Below, one piece after another: positions 50,841 to 60,216 of a DNA stretch of 64,000 nt (the stretch's first letter is position 1; each line of letters begins with the position of its first letter). The notes beneath the pieces are model-generated. The model worked only from the letters and a program-made list of their open reading frames with translations, was not told the DNA's origin and did no database searches. A program made the position numbers and the translations under genes. The stretch comes from Microbacteriaceae bacterium (lineage in GTDB: Bacteria; Actinomycetota; Actinomycetes; Actinomycetales; Microbacteriaceae), in NCBI GenBank assembly GCA_027491295.1, contig JAIXWK010000003.1, forward strand, positions 1-64,000, given 5' to 3'.

Positions 50841-51532
50841 GCCAATTAGCTTCTAGATACGAACAGGTGCTGGCCAAAATGGCCAGTGCCTGTTCGGCTT
50901 CTGGCAGGTCATTGACCGATGTTGAGTTAGTGGCCATCACAAAGAACAACCCTGCCGAGGTGGTGGCCGAGTTAGTTGACCTAGGTCAGCTGCATTTTGG
51001 TGAAAACCGAGACCAGGAAGCCAGCCCAAAAAGCTTTCGACTCGCAGAATTGCGCCCGCAGGAGCAGGCTATTTGGCACTTTGTCGGGCAGTTGCAATCC
51101 AACAAGGTGAAATCGGTCCTGAAATACGCCAGGGTCATCCACTCAATCGACCGAGAATCGCTGGTTTCAGAACTAGCGAAGCAACTTCCAAAGTTTGAGG
51201 GAAACTTTTCAGGGTTTATCGAGCTAAACCTCACCAGTGACGAAGGTCGCGGGGGAGTGTTACCTGAGAATCTTGCGCCATTGGCCGAGTCCGTTTTGCA
51301 GCTACCAAACTTCGAGCTGCTAGGTGTTATGGCGGTTGCCGGACTTGGGATGGACCCGGCTGCGGAATTTGAAAAAGTTCTTATTGCCAGCGGCAAACTG
51401 CAGGAACTTGCACCCAAGGCTACAAAGCTATCGATTGGCATGAGCGAGGACTTCGAATTAGCGATTTCCATGGGTGCGACACACATAAGAGTTGGCTCGG
51501 CAATCACCGGCCCTAGGCCTTTGAACCCATAG
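50837..51532 (+). CDS. YggS-family PLP homeostasis protein
   Basis: A 231-aa single-domain PLP-binding protein of the YggS/YBL036c family. [19 protein letters not shown] replaces the usual AVSKTxP entry and holds the PLP lysine. [25 protein letters not shown] and [23 protein letters not shown] are typical. The TTG start overlaps the ftsZ stop (TTGA). In many relatives a YfiH/PgeF gene stands between ftsZ and this gene; here none does. Confidence 0.92.
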   Translation: MSQLASRYEQVLAKMASACSASGRSLTDVELVAITKNNPAEVVAELVDLGQLHFGENRDQEASPKSFRLAELRPQEQAIWHFVGQLQSNKVKSVLKYARVIHSIDRESLVSELAKQLPKFEGNFSGFIELNLTSDEGRGGVLPENLAPLAESVLQLPNFELLGVMAVAGLGMDPAAEFEKVLIASGKLQELAPKATKLSIGMSEDFELAISMGATHIRVGSAITGPRPLNP

Positions 51533-51557
51533 TCTTGAAGCAATCTAAGGAGTAATG

Positions 51558-51947
51558 ATGGGCGCAGTTAATTCAGTTATGACTTTCTTTGGTTTTGGAT
51601 CAGCCGAACCTCAGAAAGTTGAAGCGAGCGCAAAGCCTCGTCCAGCCGCATCGAGACCACGTCGCGGCTCTGAAATGTCAGAAATCATCACGCTAGAACC
51701 AAAGACTTACGCAGATGGTAAGGAAGTTGCCTTCCACTACCGCCAAGGCGTTCCAGTGATTGTGAACATCGGCGGCATGAGCGAAGCCGATGCCAAGCGC
51801 ATGCTGGACTTCATGCTGGGCCTCAAAGAAGCGCTCGAGGGTCAGATCCGCCGCGTCACCCCAAAGGTCTTCTTGCTAAGCCCAAGCCACGTTGAGGTAA
51901 ACGACGGTGAGGCTGAGGCCACCGACGCCGACAACCTGCTCGACTAA
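51558..51947 (+). CDS. sepF: Cell division protein SepF
   Basis: A 129-aa FtsZ membrane tether. A short N-terminal amphipathic-looking segment (VNSVMTFFGFG) precedes a Pro/Arg-rich linker and a SepF core (VIVNIGGMSEADAKRMLDFMLGLKEAL...VFLLSPSHVEV). The second ATG, at 51558, was chosen because AAGGAG lies 5 nt upstream; an ATG at 51555 adds one residue. SepF substitutes for FtsA in Actinobacteria. Confidence 0.93.
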   Translation: MGAVNSVMTFFGFGSAEPQKVEASAKPRPAASRPRRGSEMSEIITLEPKTYADGKEVAFHYRQGVPVIVNIGGMSEADAKRMLDFMLGLKEALEGQIRRVTPKVFLLSPSHVEVNDGEAEATDADNLLD

Positions 51948-51950
51948 TTT

Positions 51951-52235
51951 ATGGGTCTGATCGGTTTAGTTCTTTATTGGGCGTTGCAGCTTTTTGTCTA
52001 TGCAATGTTTGCCAGGTTCATCGTTGAATTCGTAATGTCGGTCAATCGTGGCTGGCGACCACCTAGCATCTTGATGCCGATTGTTGATTTTGCATTCACA
52101 ATCACCGATCCACCGATTAAGTTCGTAAGGCGCTTTGTACCGCCATTGCGACTGGGTGTAGTGGCGCTTGATTTGGCTTGGACAATTGTGCTTATTGCGG
52201 TACTTTTTGCGCAGGGCTTGGTTCGAACCCTCTAA
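51951..52235 (+). CDS. YggT-family membrane protein
   Basis: A 94-aa protein with two hydrophobic segments (about 4-24 and 70-92) flanking a conserved loop, PILMPIVDFAFTITDPPIKFVRRFVPPL. YggT proteins are found between sepF and divIVA in Gram-positives; the function is unresolved. It follows sepF by 3 nt. Confidence 0.9.
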   Translation: MGLIGLVLYWALQLFVYAMFARFIVEFVMSVNRGWRPPSILMPIVDFAFTITDPPIKFVRRFVPPLRLGVVALDLAWTIVLIAVLFAQGLVRTL

Positions 52236-52247
52236 AGCGAATAACAT
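52218..52247 (+). promoter_or_regulatory. Candidate promoter for wag31
   Basis: TTGGTT (52218) and TAACAT (52242) are separated by 18 nt at the end of yggT. This would start RNA about 30 nt before the wag31 ATG. A small AGCGC-rich hairpin lies in the leader. Weak matches. Confidence 0.3.
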
Positions 52248-52285
52248 AGCGTGAGCGCTTTTGCGCTGTATCAGGAAGGTGCAAC

Positions 52286-52960
52286 ATGGCGCTGACGCCC
52301 GAAGAAGTTGTAAACAAGAGATTTACCATCGTCAAGTTCCGCGAGGGATATGACCAGGACGAGGTCGATGACTTTCTAGACGAGGTCGTTGTAGAGCTTC
52401 GAAAGCTCGGCGGCGAGAACGAAGAGCTTCGCCAGCAGCTAGAGGCCGCAAAGGCTCAGGCGCAGGCCGCTCCAGCTGCTTCAGCAGCAGACTTCCCAGT
52501 TGCACCGGTGGTTGCCGCATCGGTTCCAAGTGCTGCCGACGCCAGCAACTCACACAGCTTGCTAGAGCTTGCCCGCAAGTTGCATGAGGAGCACGTCCGC
52601 GAGGGTCTAACCAAGCGCGACCAGCTAATTCGTGATGGCCAGGAGAATGCAGCTCGCCTAGTGCGCGATGCAGAGGCTCAGGCCCGTGCAGTTTTGGGTC
52701 AGCTAGAGCTTGACAGCAAGGCAATTGAGAACACCATTGAGGAACTTCGCGAATTCGAGCATGACTACCGTGGTCGCTTGCGCGAATACATGGAGTCTCA
52801 GCTCACCACTTTGATCCGCGAGGAGTCCTTCGAGCAGCCGCTAGAGGCAGCTGCGAAGATTGAATTCGCCCAAATCACCGAGGTTGCGGCCGAGGTTATT
52901 GAGGTTGTAACGTCAGCAGCAGCTGAGGATGAAGACGAAACCTCAAGTGAGCGCAAGTAA
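52286..52960 (+). CDS. wag31: Polar growth protein Wag31/DivIVA
   Basis: A 224-aa coiled-coil scaffold. The N-terminal DivIVA domain (LTPEEVVNKRFTIVKFREGYDQDEVDDFLDE family block) binds curved membrane. An Ala/Pro-rich linker (about 60-90) precedes a long coiled coil (about 95-190) and an acidic tail. It organises pole-directed cell-wall synthesis. AGGAAGG precedes the ATG. Confidence 0.94.
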   Translation: MALTPEEVVNKRFTIVKFREGYDQDEVDDFLDEVVVELRKLGGENEELRQQLEAAKAQAQAAPAASAADFPVAPVVAASVPSAADASNSHSLLELARKLHEEHVREGLTKRDQLIRDGQENAARLVRDAEAQARAVLGQLELDSKAIENTIEELREFEHDYRGRLREYMESQLTTLIREESFEQPLEAAAKIEFAQITEVAAEVIEVVTSAAAEDEDETSSERK

Positions 52961-53441
52961 AGCAAGAACCTTCCTTTTCCTTGGAATTGGCGTTTTCTTA
53001 GTTTTTCTTGATCAGCTAACCAAAGAGTTGGCAATTGCCGCCCTGTCTGACGGTTCTGCTATGCCTGTAATAGGTGACATTCTCAGATTCCGACTTGCCT
53101 ACAACGACGCGGCTGCATTCTCGCTCGGCGTTGGCCAGACCTGGGTGCTAGCGATTATTGCCTGCTGTGCCGTGCTTGCGCTTTTGTGGTTTGGACCGAA
53201 GGCTAGAAATCTAACCTGGACCATCATCGCCGGTTTGGTGCTGGGCGGAGCTGCTGGAAATTTGGTTGACAGACTCACTCGCGCTCCAGGTTTCCTAAAT
53301 GGGCATGTCGTGGATTTCATCTCGATTCCATTCAACTTCCCGATTTTCAACTTGGCTGACACCTTCTTGGTTGTCGGTGTATCACTGGCAATGCTCAGAA
53401 CGCTTATGGGTGACGAACTGGGTGGCAAGGTTGGCAAGTAA
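52947..53441 (+). CDS. lspA: Prolipoprotein signal peptidase LspA
   Basis: A 164-aa membrane aspartyl protease with four helices that removes lipoprotein signal peptides. FLDQLTKELA, RLAYNDAAAFSLG (NxxAAF), the GGAAGNLVDRL motif with the first catalytic Asp, and FNLADTFLV with the second. The start is uncertain: GTG 52947 is used here, while ATG 52929 adds six residues but has its GAGG immediately adjacent. Both overlap the end of wag31. Confidence 0.88.
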   Translation: MSASKARTFLFLGIGVFLVFLDQLTKELAIAALSDGSAMPVIGDILRFRLAYNDAAAFSLGVGQTWVLAIIACCAVLALLWFGPKARNLTWTIIAGLVLGGAAGNLVDRLTRAPGFLNGHVVDFISIPFNFPIFNLADTFLVVGVSLAMLRTLMGDELGGKVGK

Positions 53442-54366
53442 GTATCTGCCGGTTCCGGACTCCCTATCGGGCGAGCGAGCCGATGCCGCCCTAGCAAAAA
53501 TGCTTGGCATCAGCCGCTCTCAGGCGGCAGATTTACTTTCTGAGGGCAGTGTCACCAGAGCTGGGAAAGTAATTGGTAAATCCGATCGGCTAGAAATTAA
53601 TCAGGTCATCGAGGTCGAGCTGGTCGAGCGCTCAAATGAGCCAGAGGTCGTTGCCGAGGATGTGGCAGAACTAAAGGTTGTTTTCCAAGATGAGCACATG
53701 ATTGTGATTGACAAACCTGCCGGCGTTGTCTCGCACCCGTCTTTGGGCTTTGTGGGCCCAAGCGTCCCCGGTGTCTTGTTGGCCAGAGGCATCCAGCTAG
53801 CCACCTCCGGCGCTCAGGAGCGTCAGGGCATAGTCCAGCGACTCGATGTTGGAACCAGCGGGCTGATGGTCTTAGCAAAGGGCGAGCGGGCTTATTCGGT
53901 TTTGAAGCAGGCTTTTAGAGATAGAACTGTCAAAAAGACCTATCACGCCTTGGCCCAGGGGCATCCGGATCCAGCTCAGGGAACTATTGACACCCCAATC
54001 GCCAGAAGCACCAAGCACGATTACAAGTTCACAATCTCTGCAGATGGCAAAACTGCTGTCACCCACTACCGGACCATCGAGCTTTTGCCAACGGCTGCTC
54101 TTTTGGAAATTGGATTAGAGACTGGAAGAACCCACCAAATCAGGGTTCACCTTGCCCACTTTAGGCATCCTCTGGTCGGCGATCCGCTCTATGGGAGCGA
54201 TCCTAAGCTGGCGGCTGCGCTCAAGTTGGACAGACAGTGGCTCCATGCCCATAAGCTTGCCTTTTCTCACCCAATTTCGGGGGAGTGGGTCGAATTCGAA
54301 AGCGAATATCCGCAAGATTTGGAACTCGCCCTGAACCGACTGCGGGAAGTAGATTTTCGGCTTTAG
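53422..54366 (+). CDS. rluD: RluD-type 23S rRNA pseudouridine synthase
   Basis: A 314-aa enzyme. An N-terminal S4 domain (ADAALAKMLGISRSQAADLL) is followed by a catalytic domain with VIDKPAGVVSHPS, the active-site Asp in GIVQRLDVGTSGLMVLAK, and GRTHQIRVHLAHFRHPLVGD. It acts on helix 69 uridines in the RluD model. GTG 53422 is preferred (TTG 53431 is an alternative). It overlaps lspA by 20 nt; lspA-rluD is a standard pair. Confidence 0.93.
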   Translation: MARLASKYLPVPDSLSGERADAALAKMLGISRSQAADLLSEGSVTRAGKVIGKSDRLEINQVIEVELVERSNEPEVVAEDVAELKVVFQDEHMIVIDKPAGVVSHPSLGFVGPSVPGVLLARGIQLATSGAQERQGIVQRLDVGTSGLMVLAKGERAYSVLKQAFRDRTVKKTYHALAQGHPDPAQGTIDTPIARSTKHDYKFTISADGKTAVTHYRTIELLPTAALLEIGLETGRTHQIRVHLAHFRHPLVGDPLYGSDPKLAAALKLDRQWLHAHKLAFSHPISGEWVEFESEYPQDLELALNRLREVDFRL

Positions 54367-54400
54367 GCTAAGGGCCCGTCGATGAATAAGTGGAGGTGAA

Positions 54401-57400
54401 ATGAGCGATTCGTTCGTCCATTTGCACAACCACACCGAGTATTCGATGCTCGACGGTGCTGCTCGAATCAAGCAATTGGTTGCCAAGGCCGCAGATCTTC
54501 AGATGCCTGCAATCGCCATGACCGACCACGGCAATGCTCACGGTGCATATGAATTTTGGAACCAGGCCACCTCGCACGGGATAAAGCCAATCATCGGCAT
54601 TGAGGCCTACCTCGCCCCTGGAAGTCGCAAAGAGAAGTCCAAGGTTCGCTGGGGTGTCGGGGGAGAAGACGACGTTTCCGGTGGCGGTGCCTACTCACAC
54701 ATGACGATGTGGGCAACTGACAACAACTCGATGCAAAACCTGTTCCGGCTTTCATCCGAAAGCTATCTTTCTGGCTACTACTTCAAACCTCGCATGGATC
54801 GCGAGTTACTGCACAAATACGGCAAGGGTTTGATTGCAACCACCGGTTGCCCAGGTGGCGAGGTTCAGACTCGTATTCGCCTCGGACAATACAAAGAGGC
54901 TGTTGAGACAGCTGCTGAATTCCGTGACATCTTTGGCGAGGGTAATTTCTTTGTCGAGCTGATGGACCACTCACTGGATATCGAAAAGCGCGTTCGCGAG
55001 GACCTATTAAGACTTGCCAAAGATCTAAACCTGCCGCTGGTTGCCACCAATGACCTGCACTACACCGAGGCTGAGGATGCCACCGCCCACGACGCACTGC
55101 TGTGTGTCCAGGTGGGTTCAAATCTCTACGACGAGAATCGCTTCAAGTTTGAATCTCAGGAGTACTACCTGAAGTCCGCGCAGCAGATGCGCGAGATATT
55201 CAAAGAGCACCCGGAAGCCTGCGATAACACGCTGCTAATCGCCGAGAAGTGCGAAGTGAGTTTTGAGAAGCGTGATCTGATGCCCAGGTTCCCGGTTCCA
55301 GAGGGGGAAACCGAGAGTGGTTGGCTTGATAAAGAGGTGTGGCGCGGCATGGACCGCCGCTTCCCAAATGGTTATTCGGACCGATACAAGCAGCAGGCCT
55401 CTTACGAAATTGATGTGATTCGAAACATGGGTTTCCCGGGTTACTTCTTGGTGGTTGCGGACTTTATCGGCTGGGCTCGCCAGCAGGGAATTCGCGTAGG
55501 TCCCGGTCGTGGCTCAGCGGCGGGATCGCTGGTGGCGTATGCACTTGGCATTACCGAACTTGATCCAATTGTTCACAACTTGATCTTTGAGCGTTTTTTG
55601 AACCCGGAGCGTTTATCGCTGCCGGATATCGATGTCGACTTTGATGACCGCAGGCGTCCAGAGGTTATTCGCTACGTCACCGAGAAATACGGCGAAGACC
55701 GAGTGGCTCAGATCGTCACCTTCGGAACTATCAAGGCCAAGCAGGCCCTAAAGGATGCCGCCAGGGTATTGGCCATGCCCTATGCGGTGGGCGAAAAGCT
55801 AACTAAGGCAATGCCGCCAATGGTTTTAGGGCGCGATATTGCGCTGAATGAGTTGGTGGATCCAACCGCTGAGCGCTACTCAGAGGCAGCGGAATTCAGA
55901 GAGATCATCGAGAGTGACGAGGATAGCCAAAAGGTCTTTGATCTTGCCAAGGGGCTTGAGGGTCTAAAGCGCCAGTGGGGCGTTCACGCAGCCGGAGTAA
56001 TCATGTCGGCCGAGCCGCTGATGGATGTCATTCCAATTATGAAGCGCGAGGAGGACGGCGCAATTATTACGCAATTTGACCAGCCTCCCTGTGAGTCGCT
56101 TGGTCTATTGAAGATGGACTTTTTGGGTCTTAGAAACCTGACCATGCTTGATGATGCACTGTTCAACATCAAGCTCAACCGCAATGAAACTGTGGTGCTC
56201 GAAGAGCTCGATCTCAATGCGGATGAGAAGACCTTCGAGCTGCTTTCTCGCGGTGACACCCTCGGGGTATTCCAGCTTGATGGTGATTCCATGCGTCAGC
56301 TACTGAGACTTTTGAAACCGTCTGAATTCGAGCACATCTCGGCAGTTATCGCGCTATACCGCCCGGGACCAATGGGTATGAATTCGCACATTAACTATGC
56401 CCAGCGTAAAAATGGTTTACAGGAGTCCGAGGGTGTGCACCCGGAGCTGATGGAGCCACTGAGTGAGATTTTGGATCCGACCTACGGCCTGATTGTGTAC
56501 CAGGAGCAGGTGATGTCAGCCGCTCAGAAAGTCGCTGGTTACACGCTTGGTCAGGCTGACCTGCTTCGCCGAGCGATGGGTAAGAAAAAGCCCGAGGAGC
56601 TAGACAAGCAGCTTGAGGTCTTCCGATCGGGCATGAAGGGCAACGGCTTCTCAGATGGCGCCATCAAGGCCCTTTGGGACACGCTTTTGCCGTTTGCCGA
56701 CTATGCGTTCAATAAGGCTCACTCAGCTGGTTACGCGGTACTTAGCTACTGGACCGCATACCTAAAGGCCAATTTCCCAGCCGAATACATGGCTGCTCTG
56801 CTGACCTCGGTCGGAGACTCCAAGGACAAGCTGGCGGTCTACCTCAATGAGTGTCGCAGGATGGGAATCCAGGTCCTACCTCCCGATGTGAATCAATCCA
56901 TAAGTGGCTTTGCGGCGGTTGGAAACGATATTCGATTTGGCCTAAACGCGATTCGCAATGTTGGCAAAAACGTTGTCGATGCCATCGTCGAAGCTCGCGC
57001 AGAATCCCCGTTTGATTCTTTCCAGGATTACCTCACCAGGGTGGCATCGCAGGCAGCTACCAAGAGATGCGTTGAATCACTTATCAAGGCCGGTGCCTTT
57101 GACTCCCTTGGTAACACCAGACGCTCCCTAATTGCGGTGCACGAAGAGGCGATTGACTCCTCGGCGGTACTGAAGAAACAGGCGCTGAGCGGACAGGTCG
57201 ATCTCTTCGGTGGCATGTTTGATGAGGATCCAGCTATGGTTCCGATCCCGAATCTTCCGGAGTGGACTAAGCGCGACCTGCTGGCTCACGAGCGAGAGAT
57301 GCTAGGGCTATACGTCTCCGATCATCCGCTTGCCGGTCAAGAGGCGCTATTGATGCGGCACTCGGACATGGGAACAATTGCGCTCAAGGAGAGCGAGATC

Positions 57401-57892
57401 AAAGATGGCGAGTCGGTCACTCTGGCGGGCCTGATTACCCAGGTCCAGCACAAGGTAGCCAGAGCCTCGGGTAACCCTTACGGGCAAGTTGTTCTCGAGG
57501 ACTTCTCCGGCGAAATCTCAATCATGTTCATGGGTAAGACCTACCTTGAAAATCGTGAGCTTCTAAAGGCTGACCAGACGGTCTCAATTCGCGGACGAAT
57601 TCAAAGGCGAGACGAAGAGATAATGCTCTCGGCTTATTCCATTGAAGTGCTTGAAGCCGGTCGCGAGGCAGGCGGTGTTCTGATCATTACCGTGAAAGAA
57701 GCTCTCGCCACCAAGAGCAATTTGCAAAAGCTATCCGAAATCTTGAGCAAAAATCCTGGCCCGGTCGAGGTTCAGATCAAGATGCAAAACGGTGGGGACT
57801 CAAAGCACTTCTTACTCCCGCAGCGAATCTCCGTCGGACACGATCTCTTCGGAGAAATCAAGGCCCTGTTAGGCCAAGACGCGGTCAACTAG
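54401..57892 (+). CDS. dnaE: DNA polymerase III alpha subunit DnaE
   Basis: An 1163-aa replicative polymerase. An N-terminal PHP domain with HLHNHTEYSMLDG keeps metal-binding His residues. The palm has GPGRGSAAGSLVAYALGI and the catalytic PDIDVDFDDRRR. The thumb/fingers region (about 550-850) contains KKKPEELDKQ, and an OB-fold follows (VTLAGLITQVQHK, about 1000-1080). The ATG follows GGAGG. Its TAG stop is shared with the convergent flavin reductase gene. Confidence 0.97.
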   Translation: MSDSFVHLHNHTEYSMLDGAARIKQLVAKAADLQMPAIAMTDHGNAHGAYEFWNQATSHGIKPIIGIEAYLAPGSRKEKSKVRWGVGGEDDVSGGGAYSHMTMWATDNNSMQNLFRLSSESYLSGYYFKPRMDRELLHKYGKGLIATTGCPGGEVQTRIRLGQYKEAVETAAEFRDIFGEGNFFVELMDHSLDIEKRVREDLLRLAKDLNLPLVATNDLHYTEAEDATAHDALLCVQVGSNLYDENRFKFESQEYYLKSAQQMREIFKEHPEACDNTLLIAEKCEVSFEKRDLMPRFPVPEGETESGWLDKEVWRGMDRRFPNGYSDRYKQQASYEIDVIRNMGFPGYFLVVADFIGWARQQGIRVGPGRGSAAGSLVAYALGITELDPIVHNLIFERFLNPERLSLPDIDVDFDDRRRPEVIRYVTEKYGEDRVAQIVTFGTIKAKQALKDAARVLAMPYAVGEKLTKAMPPMVLGRDIALNELVDPTAERYSEAAEFREIIESDEDSQKVFDLAKGLEGLKRQWGVHAAGVIMSAEPLMDVIPIMKREEDGAIITQFDQPPCESLGLLKMDFLGLRNLTMLDDALFNIKLNRNETVVLEELDLNADEKTFELLSRGDTLGVFQLDGDSMRQLLRLLKPSEFEHISAVIALYRPGPMGMNSHINYAQRKNGLQESEGVHPELMEPLSEILDPTYGLIVYQEQVMSAAQKVAGYTLGQADLLRRAMGKKKPEELDKQLEVFRSGMKGNGFSDGAIKALWDTLLPFADYAFNKAHSAGYAVLSYWTAYLKANFPAEYMAALLTSVGDSKDKLAVYLNECRRMGIQVLPPDVNQSISGFAAVGNDIRFGLNAIRNVGKNVVDAIVEARAESPFDSFQDYLTRVASQAATKRCVESLIKAGAFDSLGNTRRSLIAVHEEAIDSSAVLKKQALSGQVDLFGGMFDEDPAMVPIPNLPEWTKRDLLAHEREMLGLYVSDHPLAGQEALLMRHSDMGTIALKESEIKDGESVTLAGLITQVQHKVARASGNPYGQVVLEDFSGEISIMFMGKTYLENRELLKADQTVSIRGRIQRRDEEIMLSAYSIEVLEAGREAGGVLIITVKEALATKSNLQKLSEILSKNPGPVEVQIKMQNGGDSKHFLLPQRISVGHDLFGEIKALLGQDAVN

Positions 57893-58410
57893 GAGTTGTC
57901 GGCCAACCGCTCGGTAGCGGTTAGGTAACCGCGCTTGTAGTAAAGCAGCGGACTGTCTTGTTGCAAAGCTTCGGTGCCGTGCAGGATGTCGAGCACCACA
58001 ACCGCATTGGCTTCAACTTCAAAGCGCTCCCGCACCTTTCCGATCAGGATGCTTGAAGCACTTGGGAAAACTGGCAACTGGCCTACCAGCTGGTAATCAC
58101 CTTCGATAAAGCGCTCTTCTTTGGGACCCGCCATGCGCTGGGCCAGCTCTAGGTTTGTGGCAGACAAGGTGTGAAGGGCAACATCACGCCCAACAACCAG
58201 ATGTGGATAGCTCGAAGAGCCACGAGCGATGTTGAATGAGACTAGCGGCGGGTTTGAGCCCAATGAGGTCACCGACGTTGCGGTGAATCCAATCGGCTGA
58301 CCGTCTTGGTCGTGGGAGGTAATTATCGCTACGCCAGAGGCGTGCATGCGAAAGGTCGCCTTTAGCGCATCTGAGCCAATCGCGGGGAAGTTCAAGGATT
58401 CTGTAGTCAT
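57889..58410 (-). CDS. Flavin reductase family protein
   Basis: A 173-aa FMN-binding split-barrel protein of the flavin reductase-like (DIM6/NTAB) family: FRMHASGVAIITSH, GFTATSVTSLGSNPPLVSFNI and the FIEGDYQLVGQLPV region. Such proteins supply reduced flavin to monooxygenases or act as oxidoreductases themselves; no partner is nearby. Divergent from hisD. Confidence 0.87.
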   Translation of the reverse strand: MTTESLNFPAIGSDALKATFRMHASGVAIITSHDQDGQPIGFTATSVTSLGSNPPLVSFNIARGSSSYPHLVVGRDVALHTLSATNLELAQRMAGPKEERFIEGDYQLVGQLPVFPSASSILIGKVRERFEVEANAVVVLDILHGTEALQQDSPLLYYKRGYLTATERLADNS

Positions 58411-58417
58411 CTCCCGA

Positions 58418-58425
58418 TAAGGTTA
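58418..58425. promoter_or_regulatory. Near-symmetric -10 region TAAGGTTA between flavin reductase and hisD
   Basis: The plus strand offers TAAGGT toward hisD, whose GTG is 45 nt downstream of the element's start. The minus strand offers TAACCT 9 nt before the flavin reductase ATG. Both fit TANNNT. No -35 is evident. Confidence 0.35.
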
Positions 58426-58462
58426 GGGCATTACTTCTTTCGCAGCGAAAACCAGAGGTAAA

Positions 58463-59770
58463 GTGCGCGTTATAGAAATCACAGGTCCTATCACTCAGGA
58501 TCAAATTCGCGGTGCACTGCCCAGGGCCTCAGTCAGCGTTGAGAAGGCTTTGGAAACGGTTTTGCCGCTGATTGAAGACGTAAAGACCAACTCCCTTTCT
58601 GCACTTTTGAATCAAGCTGAGCGCTTTGATGGAGTTCGTCCCGAGTTTGTTAGAGTGCCGCAAACGGTCATCGACCAGTCCGTTTCCCGGCTCAGCACTG
58701 AGCTCAGGGCAGCAATTGAGACTGCAATTGATCGGGTTCGGAAGGTATCGCTTGCGGGAGTCCCGCAAGATTTCGAAGTGGAGCTAGCTGAAGGCGCGCT
58801 GGTTTCCCAGCGTTATGTCCCAGTTGACTCGGTCGGGCTCTATGTCCCAGGCGGCAAGGCTGTTTACCCCTCGAGTGTTGTGATGAACGCGGTTGCCGCT
58901 CAGTCGGCCGGTGTGCCAAGAATTGCGATTGCGTCGCCACCACAAAAGGAATTTGGCGGATTACCGCACCCAACGATTTTGGCAACCGCAGCATTGCTAG
59001 GCGTCACTGAGGTTTACGCAATCGGGGGAGCGGCAGCGGTTGCGGCATTTGCCTATGGGGTGCGCGAAATCGAACTAGCCCCGGTTCGCATGGTGACCGG
59101 CCCTGGAAATGTCTATGTCGCGGCGGCTAAGCGAGCGCTCAGAGGTTTGATCGGAATTGACTCTGAGGCCGGTCCAACTGAGATTTTGATAATCGCGGAT
59201 GACAGCGCTAACCCAAAGAGCATTGCGGCCGACCTGATTTCTCAAGCCGAGCACGACGAGAACGCTGCTGCGGTTCTGGTAACTGACAGTAGCGACCTAA
59301 TCTCCGCAGTTCAGATCGAGCTTGCCGAACAGATTGCTGTTACCAAGAATGCGGAACGTGTTAAAGCCTCACTTGGCGGACTGCAGTCGGCGTTGGTTTT
59401 AGTGCCGGATTTGGCAACCGCGGTTGCAGTGAGCAACGAGTACGCCACCGAGCACCTTGAAATACAGACTAGAAATCCCAAAGCTCTGCTTCCAAAAATC
59501 ACCAATGCCGGAGCAATTTTTCTGGGGGAGTTTTCTCCCGTTAGCCTTGGCGATTACCTGGCCGGTAGCAATCACGTTCTACCAACCGGCGAGCAGGCTA
59601 AATTTGGTCCAGGACTCGGTGTCCACACCTTCCTAAGGCCACAACAGGTAGTCGACTACTCTCAATCAGCCCTGGCTGAAGTGGCAAGCCAGCTTGATAC
59701 CTTTGCGATTGCCGAAGGCTTGAGCGCACACGGCGATGCTGCCAAGATTAGATTCACCGGAGGTAACTAA
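58463..59770 (+). CDS. hisD: Histidinol dehydrogenase
   Basis: A 435-aa Zn/NAD enzyme for the last two oxidations of histidine synthesis. [42 protein letters not shown], the [13 protein letters not shown] zinc/catalytic region and C-terminal [13 protein letters not shown] are present. The GTG start follows AGAGGT. Other his genes are not in the window, so the pathway is split. Confidence 0.95.
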   Translation: MRVIEITGPITQDQIRGALPRASVSVEKALETVLPLIEDVKTNSLSALLNQAERFDGVRPEFVRVPQTVIDQSVSRLSTELRAAIETAIDRVRKVSLAGVPQDFEVELAEGALVSQRYVPVDSVGLYVPGGKAVYPSSVVMNAVAAQSAGVPRIAIASPPQKEFGGLPHPTILATAALLGVTEVYAIGGAAAVAAFAYGVREIELAPVRMVTGPGNVYVAAAKRALRGLIGIDSEAGPTEILIIADDSANPKSIAADLISQAEHDENAAAVLVTDSSDLISAVQIELAEQIAVTKNAERVKASLGGLQSALVLVPDLATAVAVSNEYATEHLEIQTRNPKALLPKITNAGAIFLGEFSPVSLGDYLAGSNHVLPTGEQAKFGPGLGVHTFLRPQQVVDYSQSALAEVASQLDTFAIAEGLSAHGDAAKIRFTGGN

Positions 59771-60213
59771 TGTTTTGCCCATTTTGCAGACATGCAGATT
59801 CCAGGGTTATTGACTCGAGAACCTCGGATGATGGATCAGCTATTCGTCGCAGAAGACAGTGTCCTGAGTGTCAGAAGCGCTTCACTACCTTAGAGACCGC
59901 CTCGCTCATGGTGACTAAGCGCAGCGGTGTAACCGAACCTTTTTCCAGGGACAAGATTGTTTCGGGTGTCCGCAAGGCTTGCCAGGGACGCCCCGTTACT
60001 GATGCTGACCTAGCTTTATTGGCCCAACAGGTCGAAGAGACGCTTCGTTCCTCGGGTGCTGCAACCATTGAGGCGCAGGACATTGGCCTTGCGATCCTGG
60101 AACCACTTCGTCAGTTGGACTACGTTGCGTTCATGCGCTTTGCCTCGGTTTACCAGGCTTGGGACTCGCTGGATGATTTTGAGCGGGCGATTTTGGATCT
60201 GCGGGGGAACTAA
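59770..60213 (+). CDS. nrdR: Transcriptional repressor NrdR
   Basis: A 147-aa repressor of ribonucleotide reductase genes. The N-terminal zinc ribbon (CPFC...CPEC) is followed by an ATP-cone that senses ATP/dATP ([20 protein letters not shown]). It overlaps the hisD stop by one base. No nrd genes are in the window, so its targets lie elsewhere. Confidence 0.95.
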   Translation: MFCPFCRHADSRVIDSRTSDDGSAIRRRRQCPECQKRFTTLETASLMVTKRSGVTEPFSRDKIVSGVRKACQGRPVTDADLALLAQQVEETLRSSGAATIEAQDIGLAILEPLRQLDYVAFMRFASVYQAWDSLDDFERAILDLRGN

Positions 60214-60216
60214 CCC

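Noticed and set aside
52220-52229. GGTTCGAACC, the consensus of a tRNA T-loop
   Set aside because: It lies inside the yggT coding region and no cloverleaf fits.
53299-53421. Upstream extension of rluD inside lspA
   Set aside because: The extension is an alternative frame of lspA. The S4 domain begins just after GTG 53422.
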